Source: Candidatus Moraniibacteriota bacterium (GTDB lineage: Bacteria; Patescibacteriota; Minisyncoccia; Moranbacterales; UBA11712). Taken from it: 48,114 nt of DNA. Below, piece after piece: positions 1 to 10,251 of this stretch. The notes under the pieces are model-generated. The model saw nothing but the letters and a program-made list of their open reading frames with translations. It did no database searches and was not told the origin of the DNA. Numbering within the stretch: position 1 is the first letter of the stretch; every line of letters starts with the position of its first letter. The translations under genes and the position numbers were made by a program. The stretch covers positions 1 to 48,114 of the forward strand of contig JAQVJV010000005.1 in the NCBI GenBank assembly GCA_028695025.1, written 5' to 3'.

Positions 1-127
1 GTTTCTCTTGGCTCGAAAAATGCCGAAGGCTTTGGAAGAACTGTGAACGAAAACTCAATTCAAGTTTGCAAATGATAGTTTTGTGTTTCGTGAGAGTATT
101 GTTAAAAAGATATTGAACAGTTACTAA
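1..127 (+). mobile_element. 3' end of an IS5-like insertion sequence: transposase C-terminus plus terminal inverted repeat
   Basis: Frame starting at position 3 reads FSWLEKCRRLWKNCERKLNSSLQMIVLCFVRVLLKRY*, resembling an IS5-family transposase C-terminus, with stop at 114-116. aaaagatattgaacagttactaa (105-127) is the exact reverse complement of 47989-48011. Confidence 0.8.
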
Positions 128-3110
128 ATGGTATAAATTTGGATCAATTGATGTTCAGCTTAGTTCTGGCGTTTCGCAGACTATCGCTGGAGCCAATTTT
201 AATTTTCAGGCAGAAATAAAAAACGAAAATGATTTGCCGATTGTTGATGGAAATTTGTATTTGAAATTATTCAAACGGCAGGAGCAATTAGCTGATGGAA
301 GTGTGAATTATTTTGAACAAATCCCTCCTGAAGAGTTGAGAAATAATGCTGACTATTTGATGGATCAATGGGATGCTGCTGAAAATATCAATCTTGATGG
401 GAAAGCGGTTGAGAAGAAGGATTTATCTTATCATCTGTCAAATTATCTTCCTGACGGCGAATATTATATTGTTCCATTTTTCCAATCGGCTCATAAATTC
501 AATTATCTGGGCCTTCCTTTTACCAATGATGTGACTGGAAGCGCATTGAGGTTTACGCTGAAAAACAGTCAGGCGGAGGGAAGCGTTCTTTTTGATATTA
601 ATTCGGTAAAGGTAAATGGCGACCTTTATAATTTTGTGGGATTTATCAAGAGTTATTCGGAAGATGAGGATGTTGTCTTGAATGCCCCGTTAAAAAATAC
701 CACTGGCAAAGCGCAAGATGTAAAGATAACCTGGAATACCTATTATTGGGACAATATGAGAAAAGAAAACCGGATTGATAATCGTAGCGAAAGCGTACAA
801 CTCGCGCCGGGTGAAACGAAAAATCTTGAGTACAAAGTGAAAAAGAACAGTTACCCGGTGAATTATGTGGTGGTGACTGCTGATCAAAATGGAGCAAAGT
901 CTGTTTTGGATATACGTTTTGCGAGGAATACCAAGGAGTTGGTCAGGATAAATTCCCAAGGACTCGACAAATTCCCGTTGCAGAAAGGCGAGGATAGCAC
1001 GATTTATTTGACAGCTCATGCGGTCAAGCAAAATGAAAGTCCTTATGTTCAGTTGCCGGATAAAGATGGCAATTTCTCTGAACAAGATTCTGAACAACTT
1101 CAGAAGGAGTGGGAAAGCAAGCAGGAAAGGTATGCCATACATACAGCTTTGTCGGACGAAGCCGGAAATGTTATTCAAGAGAGTGATTACAGCGGAATTA
1201 TCACCGGTGATGTTATGGGATTTGAACAAAATTTCAAGCCAGATCAGGCTTATAATTATGTTGTGCTGACAACCGAAATAAAAAATAATGAGGGAGAAAT
1301 TATTGATCAAAATGCCACAATCTTTGACTGTTCAAAAATAAACTCCATAAAATGTTCCGCCAATACTGCTCAAAATATCTGGATCGATAAAATAGTCAAA
1401 AGTGTTTTCTTTCTTGCGCTGATCATGTTGCTTGGGGGCTTAGGGCATTACGCCTACAAGAAAAAGAAAAATAATCCCAGTGCTTTTATGCTGGCACTTC
1501 TAATAATATCAGCGGGATTGCTTTTTTGCGGCAGTGCTGATGTCGCGCAAGCGAAAAGCGTGGCGGTTTCTCAGCCGTATGTTCCTTCGCTGGCTTATCT
1601 TTGGGGCGTAACAGGGGGCAAGGCCTGGGCGCCGGTGGGAAATATTTCAGGCACGGTGAAATACTCCTCCACTTCGACTGCAGGTGATGCATATCGCAAT
1701 GTCAGTCCAGGAGACGTGTTCTGGATCGAGGATTCCACGCATACGGATTCAAATTCAATAAGCTGGTATATGACCGGGTTGAGTGGTGATACCCCTCCTG
1801 GTTTCTGGAGGGCTGGAGCAAGCGGAGATAGTTTGCCATATTATCGCTTGCCCTATACTCCAAACCCGTCAAATACGTCCGATGTCGACGTGACCCAATC
1901 CTTGAATCCTCCGGATATCACAATTTCAACCTCTGGCCCCGTGAGTTGCGTCCAAGACGGATATCTTAAATGGCGCTGTACTGTATTGGAAGGTGGCGGT
2001 GAAATCAGTATCAATGTGCGTTATGGATCAACGTATGGTTATTACTATTATAAAAGTAGTGTCACTTGGGATCCGTGTTCATTAGGCGGGCCAGACTGCA
2101 GTGGATCTGGTGATGGTTATGCATGTGTATATCAGTATTGCGAGACTACAGAGACTAATTCCGGTAAACTTCAGTCGAAAATAAGACCAAGTAGAAACTT
2201 CGTGTTTTATTATTCTGGAGGCTGTGATTATTTGTGTACCGCGACTGGCTGTTCCATTCCGGCTACTCGATCATTAGGAGGGCCTAACAGAGGAAGAGGG
2301 GTTTCGTGTGCGGGTGATTATACCATCAATATCCCCGGTCAAGTTATAAATTATCGATATAATGCTGGTCCGGCCAATACCCCGCCAACTTCTCCCCATT
2401 GCATCAATTGCCCGGGCACCCTTAATGTGAATACGGATGGAACGTTTACTATCGGAGGTTCGACTGATGCCGAAGGAGATCAAATAATATATCAAATCGA
2501 ATGGGATCCGGCAGGTGCCCCGGGTTTATACGAGGATAGCAATTCCGGACCGGCAAGCGGCTTTCAATATGCCACTCTCCATCAGTGGATAACTTCGGGC
2601 TTGAAGAGTTTCCGCTTTAGGGCGATTGAAGCCTTGAATCCTTCGAATGCTTCGGCTTGGGTGGATGGAAGTGTAGCTATCTTGGAAATACCTGTCGATG
2701 GTGCCTGTAAAACTCCCCCAAATAATAGTGATTCGTTTTGTCCCGGCGATATTCCAAATCCAGGAACTATGGATGCCGGCGAATTATGTAATTCCTATGA
2801 TCCGGCTAATCCCCCTTCGGTTTCGGGGACTTGGAATTGGACTTGTTCCGGCCAATACGGAGGTTCTTCTGCGAATTGCCGGGCAATCCAGGCTGCATCC
2901 GTTGTGGCAGCTTGCGGATCGGACGTCAATTTCTGCACAGACAACACTTCGAATCCTTGTGTTGCCGGAAATATCTTCAGCGGGTTTTCCAATGAGAATG
3001 CTTATAGTGTCACTTGGACCTGTACGGGAAGGTGCCCCACAACTTCTGTTTCCTGCACTGCTCCCGGCAAAAAAAGTTGCGGTTGGATTGAGACGAATCC
3101 GAGCAACTAA
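117..3110 (+). pseudogene. Large secreted/membrane surface protein, 5'-truncated by the IS insertion (open frame from 117; the 958-aa call starts at TTG 234)
   Basis: The frame is open right after the IS end (TVTKWYKFGSIDVQLSSGVSQTIAGANFNFQAEIKNEND...), with no signal peptide or SD. Two TM helices lie mid-protein, followed by Cys-rich modules and a C-terminal SCGWIETNPSN. Confidence 0.6.
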
Positions 3111-3145
3111 AAAAACAGCCTGTGGATAACCCAAAATATTACGAT

Positions 3146-3173
3146 AAAAAAGCCCCTTTGACGGGGCTTTTTG
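3146..3173 (+). terminator. Intrinsic terminator
   Basis: aaaaagcccc-tttgac-ggggcttttt perfect stem with T tract. Confidence 0.85.
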
Positions 3174-3197
3174 CTTGTGGTAAAATTCTTTATAGAT

Positions 3198-3213
3198 ACA
3201 CAATATATAGTAT
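3198..3213 (+). promoter_or_regulatory. NrdR box upstream of nrdR
   Basis: ACACAATATATAGTAT closely matches the palindromic NrdR-box consensus (acaCwAtATaTwGtgt), about 45 bp before nrdR. Confidence 0.65.
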
Positions 3214-3256
3214 GAAAAGGGATCCATAGGGATATCCTTTATTAATTCTCGAAATT

Positions 3257-3721
3257 ATGCTTTGTCCATATTGCAACTATCCGGACACCAAAGTGATCGA
3301 CTCGCGTGAAACGAGCGACGGGAAGGTGATCCGCCGCCGCCGGGAATGTCTCGCGTGCCAGAAAAGATTCAGTACCTATGAACAGCTGGAACTGCTGAAC
3401 TTCGTGGTAGTGAAAAAAGACGGGCGCAAGGAAGACTACAAGCGGGAAAAATTGGAAAACGGATTGCGAAAAGCGCTCGAAAAGAGGCCGGTGGAAGAAA
3501 GAAAAATTGAAGAAGCGGTGGACGAAATTGAATACAAATTGCAGATCAACCGCAACTGCGAAATTCCCAGCCGGTTGATTGGGAAGCTGGTTCTCGAAAA
3601 ACTGAAAGAGCTGGACGATGTGGCTTATCTTCGGTTCGCATCGGTATACAAAGGTTTTGGCAGTGCGGAGACGTTTGCAAAAGAAGCGGAAAAAATACAG
3701 AACGAAAAAATAAGAAGCTAA
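3257..3721 (+). CDS. nrdR: Transcriptional repressor NrdR
   Basis: MLCPYCNYPDTKVIDSRETSDGKVIRRRRECLACQKRFSTYE zinc ribbon plus ATP-cone. Confidence 0.95.
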   Translation: MLCPYCNYPDTKVIDSRETSDGKVIRRRRECLACQKRFSTYEQLELLNFVVVKKDGRKEDYKREKLENGLRKALEKRPVEERKIEEAVDEIEYKLQINRNCEIPSRLIGKLVLEKLKELDDVAYLRFASVYKGFGSAETFAKEAEKIQNEKIRS

Positions 3722-3788
3722 GAAGAAAATTAAATAATTTTATATATTTTTAAAAAATAATTAACTTAGGGGAGGTAAAAACAAAAAT

Positions 3789-5954
3789 ATGATTGCAGTC
3801 AAGAAAGGCCAGAAAATGGTCAAAAAAAACAAAGGTTTTAAAAACCAGGTCACGCGGGTCGTAAAGCGCGACGGCCGGGTGGTGAAATTCGAGCAAGATA
3901 AAATCACAAAAGCAGTGATGAAATCTTTTGCGGAAACCGGCGAAGGAAAGGAAAAAGAGGCGCAAAAAGTTGCCGACAAAGTGGTGCGGCTGCTCAACAA
4001 AAATTACAAAAAAGGCAACGTGCCGGAAATTGAAGAAATTCAGGACTTGGTCGAGCGCGTTCTCATGATTCTCGACTTTGAAGAAACGGCCAAAGCCTAT
4101 ATTCTCTATCGCGAACAGCACCGAAAAATCCGCGAGTCGGAGGAATCGCTCAAGGAAGCGGTTGATCTGGTTGACAAATACATAAAAGAAATCGACTGGC
4201 AAGTGAAGGAAAACGCCAATATGAGCTATTCTCTCCAAGGGCTCAATAATTATATTTCATCCATCGTGAGTTCGAAATATTGGCTCAACCGCGTCTATTC
4301 AAAAGCCATCCGTGACGCGCACGATGAAGGAGATTTTCATATCCACGACCTTGACAAAATTGCAGCCTATTGTTGCGGTTGGGACCTTCAAGATCTCCTT
4401 CGGCGCGGTTTTACCGGTGTTCCGGGAAAAATTGCTTGCAAGCCGCCAAAACACTTGAGGACCGCTCTTGGGCAAATCATAAACTTTTTCTATACCCTCC
4501 AGGGGGAGGTGGCGGGAGCTGAAGCCTTTTCCAACTTTGACACGCTTCTCGCGCCTTTCGTGCGCTATGACGGCCTGTCATACAACGACGTGAAGCAATC
4601 GATGCAGGAATTTGTTTTCAATGTGAATGTGCCGACCCGGGTGGGTTTTCAGACGCCGTTCACGAACATCACCATGGATATGGTGTCGCCGAAAACTTTG
4701 GCCGAAGAAGCAGTGGTCATCGGCGGCGTGCCGCAGCCGGAAAAATACGGAGAATTCCAGGAAGAGATGAATATGATCAACAAAGCTTTTGCCGAGGTGA
4801 TGTCGGAAGGGGATGCCAATGGCCGGGTCTTCACTTTCCCGATCCCGACCTATAATATCACCCCGGATTTCGACTGGAACAATGATAATTTCAAGGCGAT
4901 TTGGGAAATGACCGCCAAATACGGGATTCCCTATTTTGCCAATTTCGTGAATTCCGACATGAGCGTCGAAGACGCGCGTTCCATGTGCTGCCGTTTGAGG
5001 CTCGATAACCGGGAACTTCACAAGCGCGGCGGCGGGCTTTTCGGAGCGAACCCTCTCACGGGTTCCATCGGGGTGGTGACAATCAATCTGCCCCGCATCG
5101 GATATCTTGCGAAGAACAAAAAAGATTTTTACGCGCGCATCGACAGATTGATGGATATCGCGAAAGAAAGCCTTGAGACTAAGAGAAAACTGATCGAAAA
5201 TTTCATGAAAAAAGGCCTTTATCCTTATGCTCGGTTCTACTTGGACGCGATATACAAGCGGCGCGGACAGTATTGGTCAAACCATTTTTCCACGATCGGC
5301 ATTGTTGGCATGAATGAAGCACTGGTGAATTTTATGGATGAAACGACAGCCAGCCCAAAGGGAATCAAATTTGCCGAAGAAGTTCTCACCCACATGCGGG
5401 ACAAAATGGTGAAATATCAGGAAGAAACCGGAAACTTGTACAATCTTGAAGCAACGCCGGCCGAGGGAACCGGATATCGCCTGGCCAGGAAAGACTTGGC
5501 TAAGTTCCCCGATATGATTTTCGCAAACGGACAAGTCACCGAAAAAAACAAGATAGATCCGTATTATACCAATTCTACCCAATTGCCGGTGGGCCATACG
5601 GATGATCTGTTCGAAGCGCTCGAGCTTCAAGAACCGCTCCAGACAAAATATACCGGTGGAACAGTCCTTCACGGGTTTCTCGGCGAGCGCGTCCAAGATG
5701 TGGAAACGACCAAAAAATTGGTGAAAACGGTTTCGGAAAAGTTTTCTTTGCCCTATTTCACTTTGACGCCGACGTTCAGTGTTTGCCCGACGCACGGGTA
5801 TATATCCGGTGAACACCATGTTTGCCCGAAATGCGTTGTTGAGCAAAAATGCGAAGTCTACTCGCGTATCGTCGGCTACATCCGCCCGGTCCAGCAATGG
5901 AATACCGGAAAAGCGACTGAATTCGAGGATCGAAAAGAGTTTGTTGTATCTTGA
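3789..5954 (+). CDS. nrdD: Anaerobic (class III) ribonucleoside-triphosphate reductase
   Basis: N-terminal ATP-cone, NrdD core, C-terminal Zn site (CPTHGYISGEHHVCPKC) and glycyl-radical-like RIVGYIRPVQQWNTGK; SD ggggaggt. Confidence 0.93.
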   Translation: MIAVKKGQKMVKKNKGFKNQVTRVVKRDGRVVKFEQDKITKAVMKSFAETGEGKEKEAQKVADKVVRLLNKNYKKGNVPEIEEIQDLVERVLMILDFEETAKAYILYREQHRKIRESEESLKEAVDLVDKYIKEIDWQVKENANMSYSLQGLNNYISSIVSSKYWLNRVYSKAIRDAHDEGDFHIHDLDKIAAYCCGWDLQDLLRRGFTGVPGKIACKPPKHLRTALGQIINFFYTLQGEVAGAEAFSNFDTLLAPFVRYDGLSYNDVKQSMQEFVFNVNVPTRVGFQTPFTNITMDMVSPKTLAEEAVVIGGVPQPEKYGEFQEEMNMINKAFAEVMSEGDANGRVFTFPIPTYNITPDFDWNNDNFKAIWEMTAKYGIPYFANFVNSDMSVEDARSMCCRLRLDNRELHKRGGGLFGANPLTGSIGVVTINLPRIGYLAKNKKDFYARIDRLMDIAKESLETKRKLIENFMKKGLYPYARFYLDAIYKRRGQYWSNHFSTIGIVGMNEALVNFMDETTASPKGIKFAEEVLTHMRDKMVKYQEETGNLYNLEATPAEGTGYRLARKDLAKFPDMIFANGQVTEKNKIDPYYTNSTQLPVGHTDDLFEALELQEPLQTKYTGGTVLHGFLGERVQDVETTKKLVKTVSEKFSLPYFTLTPTFSVCPTHGYISGEHHVCPKCVVEQKCEVYSRIVGYIRPVQQWNTGKATEFEDRKEFVVS

Positions 5955-5970
5955 ACTTAGCTTGGAAATA

Positions 5971-6015
5971 TCGCCGAAGATTTGAATTTTCTGCAAAAAT
6001 TCCAAATCTTCGGCG
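5971..6015 (+). terminator. Stem-loop between nrdD and nrdG (attenuating or processing hairpin)
   Basis: tcgccgaagatttgaatttt / aaaaattccaaatcttcggcga inverted repeat. Confidence 0.5.
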
Positions 6016-6032
6016 ATTTATGATATATCTTT

Positions 6033-6728
6033 ATGACACTCGGTGGTCTTCAAAAACTGACGCTTATTGACTATCCCGGCCATATCGCGGCGACGGTTTT
6101 TACGGCCGGTTGCAATTTCCGCTGTCCCTTTTGCCACAATCCGGAACTGGTATCGGGCATAAAGTATGACGTATCAAGCGTCCTGGTTGATGATTTTTTT
6201 AAGTTTCTAAACGGACGCGAGGGGAAACTTGAAGGCGTATGCATCACGGGCGGCGAGCCGACGATCCAGCCGGATATTGCGGATTTCATCCGGAAGATAA
6301 AAAATCTGGGATTCAAGGTCAAGCTGGACACGAACGGGACGCGTCCTGACGTTTTACGGACGCTATTTTCCGAAAAATTGGTCGATTTTGCGGCGATGGA
6401 CATCAAAAATACGCCGGAAAAATACGAAAAAACGACGAATGCCAGTTTGGACATCGAGCGTATTAAATTGAGCGTGAACCTTATCCAAAACAGCGGGGCG
6501 GATTATGAATTTCGGACGACGGTCGTTCCGGGGCTGCACGAGGAGACGGATTTCAAGGAAATCGGCCGGTGGCTCAAAGGCGCGAAAAAATATGTCCTGC
6601 AGGAATTTGAAGATAAGGGGAAGGTGCTTAATCCCGGAATGATGAGGAAACTGAAGGGTGAAAAGCCGGATCTGGAAAAAATTGCCAAAAAATTGGAGAA
6701 GTATTTTGAAAAAGTGGAGATACGGTAA
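6033..6728 (+). CDS. nrdG: Anaerobic RNR activating protein, radical SAM
   Basis: CNFRCPFCHNPELV (CxxxCxxC), GGEPTIQPD; directly follows nrdD. Confidence 0.88.
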   Translation: MTLGGLQKLTLIDYPGHIAATVFTAGCNFRCPFCHNPELVSGIKYDVSSVLVDDFFKFLNGREGKLEGVCITGGEPTIQPDIADFIRKIKNLGFKVKLDTNGTRPDVLRTLFSEKLVDFAAMDIKNTPEKYEKTTNASLDIERIKLSVNLIQNSGADYEFRTTVVPGLHEETDFKEIGRWLKGAKKYVLQEFEDKGKVLNPGMMRKLKGEKPDLEKIAKKLEKYFEKVEIR

Positions 6729-6818
6729 ATTTGAAAAACCAAATTTGAAATTTAAAATCAATGACAAATTAAAATTGAATCACTGAAAATTCATTTCAAA
6801 TTTCAAATTCTCAAATAT

Positions 6819-7073
6819 ATGCTCAAAAAATTGCTTCTACTGTTTATATTGCTGGTCATAACCGTCTCTTGGCTCGGAGGGATTTGGTCGGTTTCTTTTT
6901 CGCCTTTCACGCTGTCCATCCGAAAACCGGAAAAAGATTTTTTGAAAACAGCGGCCAAAAAGGCAAAAAATTTGATATACCGCGAAGCGACGATCCACAA
7001 TCCGCCGGGCGATATGGTTCCAGATCAAATCGATGATAAAATTTTGAATGAAGTGAAAGAGAGGATAAACTAA
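6819..7073 (+). CDS. Small membrane-anchored hypothetical protein
   Basis: 84 aa with N-terminal TM segment; 6 bp before apbE. Confidence 0.55.
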   Translation: MLKKLLLLFILLVITVSWLGGIWSVSFSPFTLSIRKPEKDFLKTAAKKAKNLIYREATIHNPPGDMVPDQIDDKILNEVKERIN

Positions 7074-7079
7074 TTTTTC

Positions 7080-8036
7080 ATGCTCGCGTCTGTGAAAAAA
7101 GAGATCATAAAATCTGCCTTTCGCGCGCTCGGGACGGAAATTCTGATTCAAATTGCCGTTAATGCTTCCGAAAAAGAAAAAGCCGGGAAGGATATTGAAA
7201 AGGCCAAGGAAATATATCGGCAAAAAGAAAAAATATTTTCCCGTTTTGATCCGGAAAGCGAAATGAGCCGACTCAACCAAAATCTCGGCGTGTGGCAAAA
7301 TGCCTCGCCGGATATCTTGTACCTATCTCAGCGGATTTTGGAATATGGAAAAATCAGCGGGGGATTATACGATCCTCGCATTGTTGAAATCCTTGAGAAA
7401 ATCGGATATGACAAAGATTTTCGAAGTTTGGATTTTGCGAACAAAAAATCCGGCGCGGATTTTGATCCGATAAATTCTGACCTGGCCGAAGATTTGAAAA
7501 TCGACGGCGGGAAAATATTTTTCGGACGAAGGATGGATTTTTCCGGCGTGGCGAAAGGTTATATCACCGATTGCGCCACGAAATTTTTGAAGGAATCGGG
7601 TTGGGAGAATTTTTTGGCCGATTCGGGCGGGGATATGTATGCCGCCGGAAAAAATGCCGAAGGCGAGGATTGGAAAATCGAAGTGGAGGGGGCCGATCCG
7701 GAAAAATTGATGCTCGAAATTTCCGAAAGAGGAGTTGCAACTTCAGGAATCAGCCGCAAAAAATGGGAAATTGCCGGAAAAAAATACCACCATCTCGTGA
7801 ACCCGAAAAATCCGAATGAATATTCCTACGAGCTCCGCACGGTTTCCGTGATTTCTGAAAATGTGGAAAACGCCGACGGTCGGGCGAAAACACTTGTGCT
7901 CATGGGGAAAGAAAAGGGATTCGATTTTGCGGAGCAGAACAAAATCGCCGCGGTGTTTTTGGATTACCGGGGAGATATAAATATCACTTCCGAAGCAAAG
8001 AAATTCGTCTCACCCGAACATTCAATGTTCGGGTAA
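7080..8036 (+). CDS. apbE: FAD:protein FMN transferase (ApbE family)
   Basis: FRALGTEI, SRFDPESEMSRLN, DFSGVAKGYITDCATKFL, FLADSGGDMYAAG motifs. Confidence 0.9.
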   Translation: MLASVKKEIIKSAFRALGTEILIQIAVNASEKEKAGKDIEKAKEIYRQKEKIFSRFDPESEMSRLNQNLGVWQNASPDILYLSQRILEYGKISGGLYDPRIVEILEKIGYDKDFRSLDFANKKSGADFDPINSDLAEDLKIDGGKIFFGRRMDFSGVAKGYITDCATKFLKESGWENFLADSGGDMYAAGKNAEGEDWKIEVEGADPEKLMLEISERGVATSGISRKKWEIAGKKYHHLVNPKNPNEYSYELRTVSVISENVENADGRAKTLVLMGKEKGFDFAEQNKIAAVFLDYRGDINITSEAKKFVSPEHSMFG

Positions 8037-8041
8037 ATCGT

Positions 8042-8263
8042 ATGCGAATATATATAAAAGCAATTCCGCGGGCGGGGCGGAACGAACTGAAAAAAATATC
8101 AGAGGAGGAATATCGGGCTTATGTGGTTGCCGCTCCCGAGAAGGGGAAAGCCAACGAAGCGGTTGTGAAATTGTTGGCCGAGTATTTGGGCATTTCTAAG
8201 GCAAAAATAGCCATTGTCGCCGGCCGATCCATCAGGACCAAAATCGTGGATATTGACAAATAG
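8042..8263 (+). CDS. DUF167 / YggU family protein
   Basis: MRIYIKAIPRAGRNEL...AAPEKGKANEAVVKLLAEYLGISKAKIAIVAGRSIRTKIV. Confidence 0.88.
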   Translation: MRIYIKAIPRAGRNELKKISEEEYRAYVVAAPEKGKANEAVVKLLAEYLGISKAKIAIVAGRSIRTKIVDIDK

Positions 8264-8281
8264 CTTTTGAAGGTGTATAAT
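8253..8281 (+). promoter_or_regulatory. Sigma70-type promoter
   Basis: TTGACA-17 bp-TATAAT, exact consensus, overlapping the end of the DUF167 gene. Confidence 0.8.
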
Positions 8282-8350
8282 AGGTAGGTTGTGAAAAACC
8301 CCCGCAACGACGGGTTAAAAATATAAAATTTATATTTGGAGGCGCTATAA

Positions 8351-8695
8351 ATGCCATTTGCATCACTTAATCTTTTTCCTCATGTTGTTCAGTTTGCCGG
8401 AGCTCAAATAGCACTCGCTTTAGCAAAAAAAAGTGAAAGCTTGCCGGTCATCTATGATACAAGAATTCGGGAATTTACCGAAAGGTTAAGAGGAATCTAT
8501 AAATCAGTTGAATATTATCAGCAAGATCATATTCAACCTTTTATAAATTTTGAAAAAATTAAGTTGATATCCAAAACAGCGGACAGTATCCAGGGATTAA
8601 TTGAGCAACATAGATGGAGTCTCAGTCCGACTGTTGCTGAAGAAATAAAAGGACTGTTAATTGGTTGTGAGCGAGAGATTAGCAGTCTAATATAA
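8351..8695 (+). CDS. Hypothetical protein
   Basis: 114 aa, SD ggagg; consensus promoter upstream. Confidence 0.65.
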   Translation: MPFASLNLFPHVVQFAGAQIALALAKKSESLPVIYDTRIREFTERLRGIYKSVEYYQQDHIQPFINFEKIKLISKTADSIQGLIEQHRWSLSPTVAEEIKGLLIGCEREISSLI

Positions 8696-8707
8696 TCAAT
8701 CTTTTTC

Positions 8708-8747
8708 GAAAGGCGGTTGCCGGGAAAATTTCCAGCGGCCGCCTTTT
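8708..8747 (+). terminator. Intrinsic terminator
   Basis: aaaggcggttgc...gcggccgcctttt. Confidence 0.7.
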
Positions 8748-8778
8748 GCTTTATATCCGCGCGGGATATAATTGAGAC

Positions 8779-10251
8779 ATGACCAAATCGCGCGTGTTTT
8801 TCATTCTTGCCTCAAGCTTTCTTTTTGGAGTTTTTACGGCATCGTTTTTCCTGTCGGTTGTTGGCGGCAGTTTGCTTCTGATTTTAACAGCCGTTGCTGT
8901 TGCTATTTTCATCCTCAATCCCAAAAATCAAACAGCGATAGTCATTTCTGCCGCTGTTTTGTTTTTTACGCTCGGTTTGTGGCGTACGGAAAATTCCATA
9001 AACAACGCAAAATACAATCTGGCAAACGATCGAATCGGCCCCGCCGAATTTCAAGCTGTGGTCATCCGCGAACCGGAAACGGGCGAAAAAGTCCAAAAAG
9101 TGGTCGTGGAAGACGGAAAGAAAGGCAAAATTCTTCTCAACGCCGACATTTTCCCGAAATACGAATACGGCGACCGGCTCCAAGTAAGTTGCATCCTCGC
9201 AGAGCCCAAAAATTTCGATGAAAAGTTTGACTACCGGATGTATCTCGCCAAAGACAAAATATATCGCCTTTGCAGTCGGCCGCAAATCACGGGTCTTGGC
9301 AAAAGCAAGGGAGGAAAAATATATTCGGCGATCCTTGCCGTGAAAAACAAATTCGAGGCAAGCCTCTCGGCCGTTTTTCCCGATCCGGAAGGGGCTTATC
9401 TCAAGGGGCTTCTTCTCGGCGGCAGCAACCGGATGACCGGCGAATTTTCGGACGCTTTTTCGCGGACGGGAACGACGCACACGGTGGCGGTATCCGGATA
9501 CAACGTGACGATCGTTGCCGCTTTTCTTATGGAAGCGGGGATACTGATGGGCCTGTGGCGCCAGCAGGTTTTTTCTTTCGCACTGTTGGGCATAATATTT
9601 TTCGTCCTCGCGACCGGTTCGCCCGCTTCCGCCGTGCGGGCGGGAATCATGGGAAGCCTTGTCATTTGGGCAATGAAAGAAGGGCGGCTCGCCAATTCCC
9701 AAAACGCCATCTTGGCGGCCGCCGGCGTAATGCTCGCTTTCAATCCTCTGCTTTTGCGCTACGACGCCGGATTTCAATTATCGTTCCTTGCGACGCTCGG
9801 GATCGTCTATCTTTCGCCGGCATTTGAAAAATATTTCGAAAAAGCGGGGAAAATCAGCCTCATTAAAGAATCTTTGTTCCTTTCGATCGCCGCGCAGATT
9901 TTCGTTTTGCCGGTCATCCTCAACAGTTTCGAAAACCTTTCCGTCATCTCGCCGCTTGCCAATTTGCTCATCCTTCCGGCAATTCCCTACATCATGCTCG
10001 GCGGATTCGCGGCGGGGATCGCGGGTTTCGTGTTTGCTCCGCTTGGGAAAATCATCGGCTTCTTGCCGTATATCTTGCTAAAATTCGAGCTATTTATTGT
10101 CCAATGGCTCGCAAATATCCCTTGGGCTTCGCTCGAGATCAAAAATTTCGGATGGAAACAGATCGCGGCTTACTACACAATTCTCTCGGGCTTTTTGTTC
10201 TGGTATTATGGAAAAAACAGGATAAAAATAAAACCAGCCGATGAAAAATAG
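8779..10251 (+). CDS. comEC: ComEC/Rec2 competence (membrane channel) domain protein
   Basis: Multi-TM, HTVAVSGYNVTIVAAFLMEAG, GSPASAVRAGIMGSLV, competence-domain signature; no MBL domain in this ORF. Confidence 0.88.
   Translation: MTKSRVFFILASSFLFGVFTASFFLSVVGGSLLLILTAVAVAIFILNPKNQTAIVISAAVLFFTLGLWRTENSINNAKYNLANDRIGPAEFQAVVIREPETGEKVQKVVVEDGKKGKILLNADIFPKYEYGDRLQVSCILAEPKNFDEKFDYRMYLAKDKIYRLCSRPQITGLGKSKGGKIYSAILAVKNKFEASLSAVFPDPEGAYLKGLLLGGSNRMTGEFSDAFSRTGTTHTVAVSGYNVTIVAAFLMEAGILMGLWRQQVFSFALLGIIFFVLATGSPASAVRAGIMGSLVIWAMKEGRLANSQNAILAAAGVMLAFNPLLLRYDAGFQLSFLATLGIVYLSPAFEKYFEKAGKISLIKESLFLSIAAQIFVLPVILNSFENLSVISPLANLLILPAIPYIMLGGFAAGIAGFVFAPLGKIIGFLPYILLKFELFIVQWLANIPWASLEIKNFGWKQIAAYYTILSGFLFWYYGKNRIKIKPADEK

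Noticed and set aside
646-1310. Long antisense ORFs (83 aa, 206 aa)
   Set aside because: Opposite strand of a well-supported coding region; low-complexity, no SD or recognisable domain.
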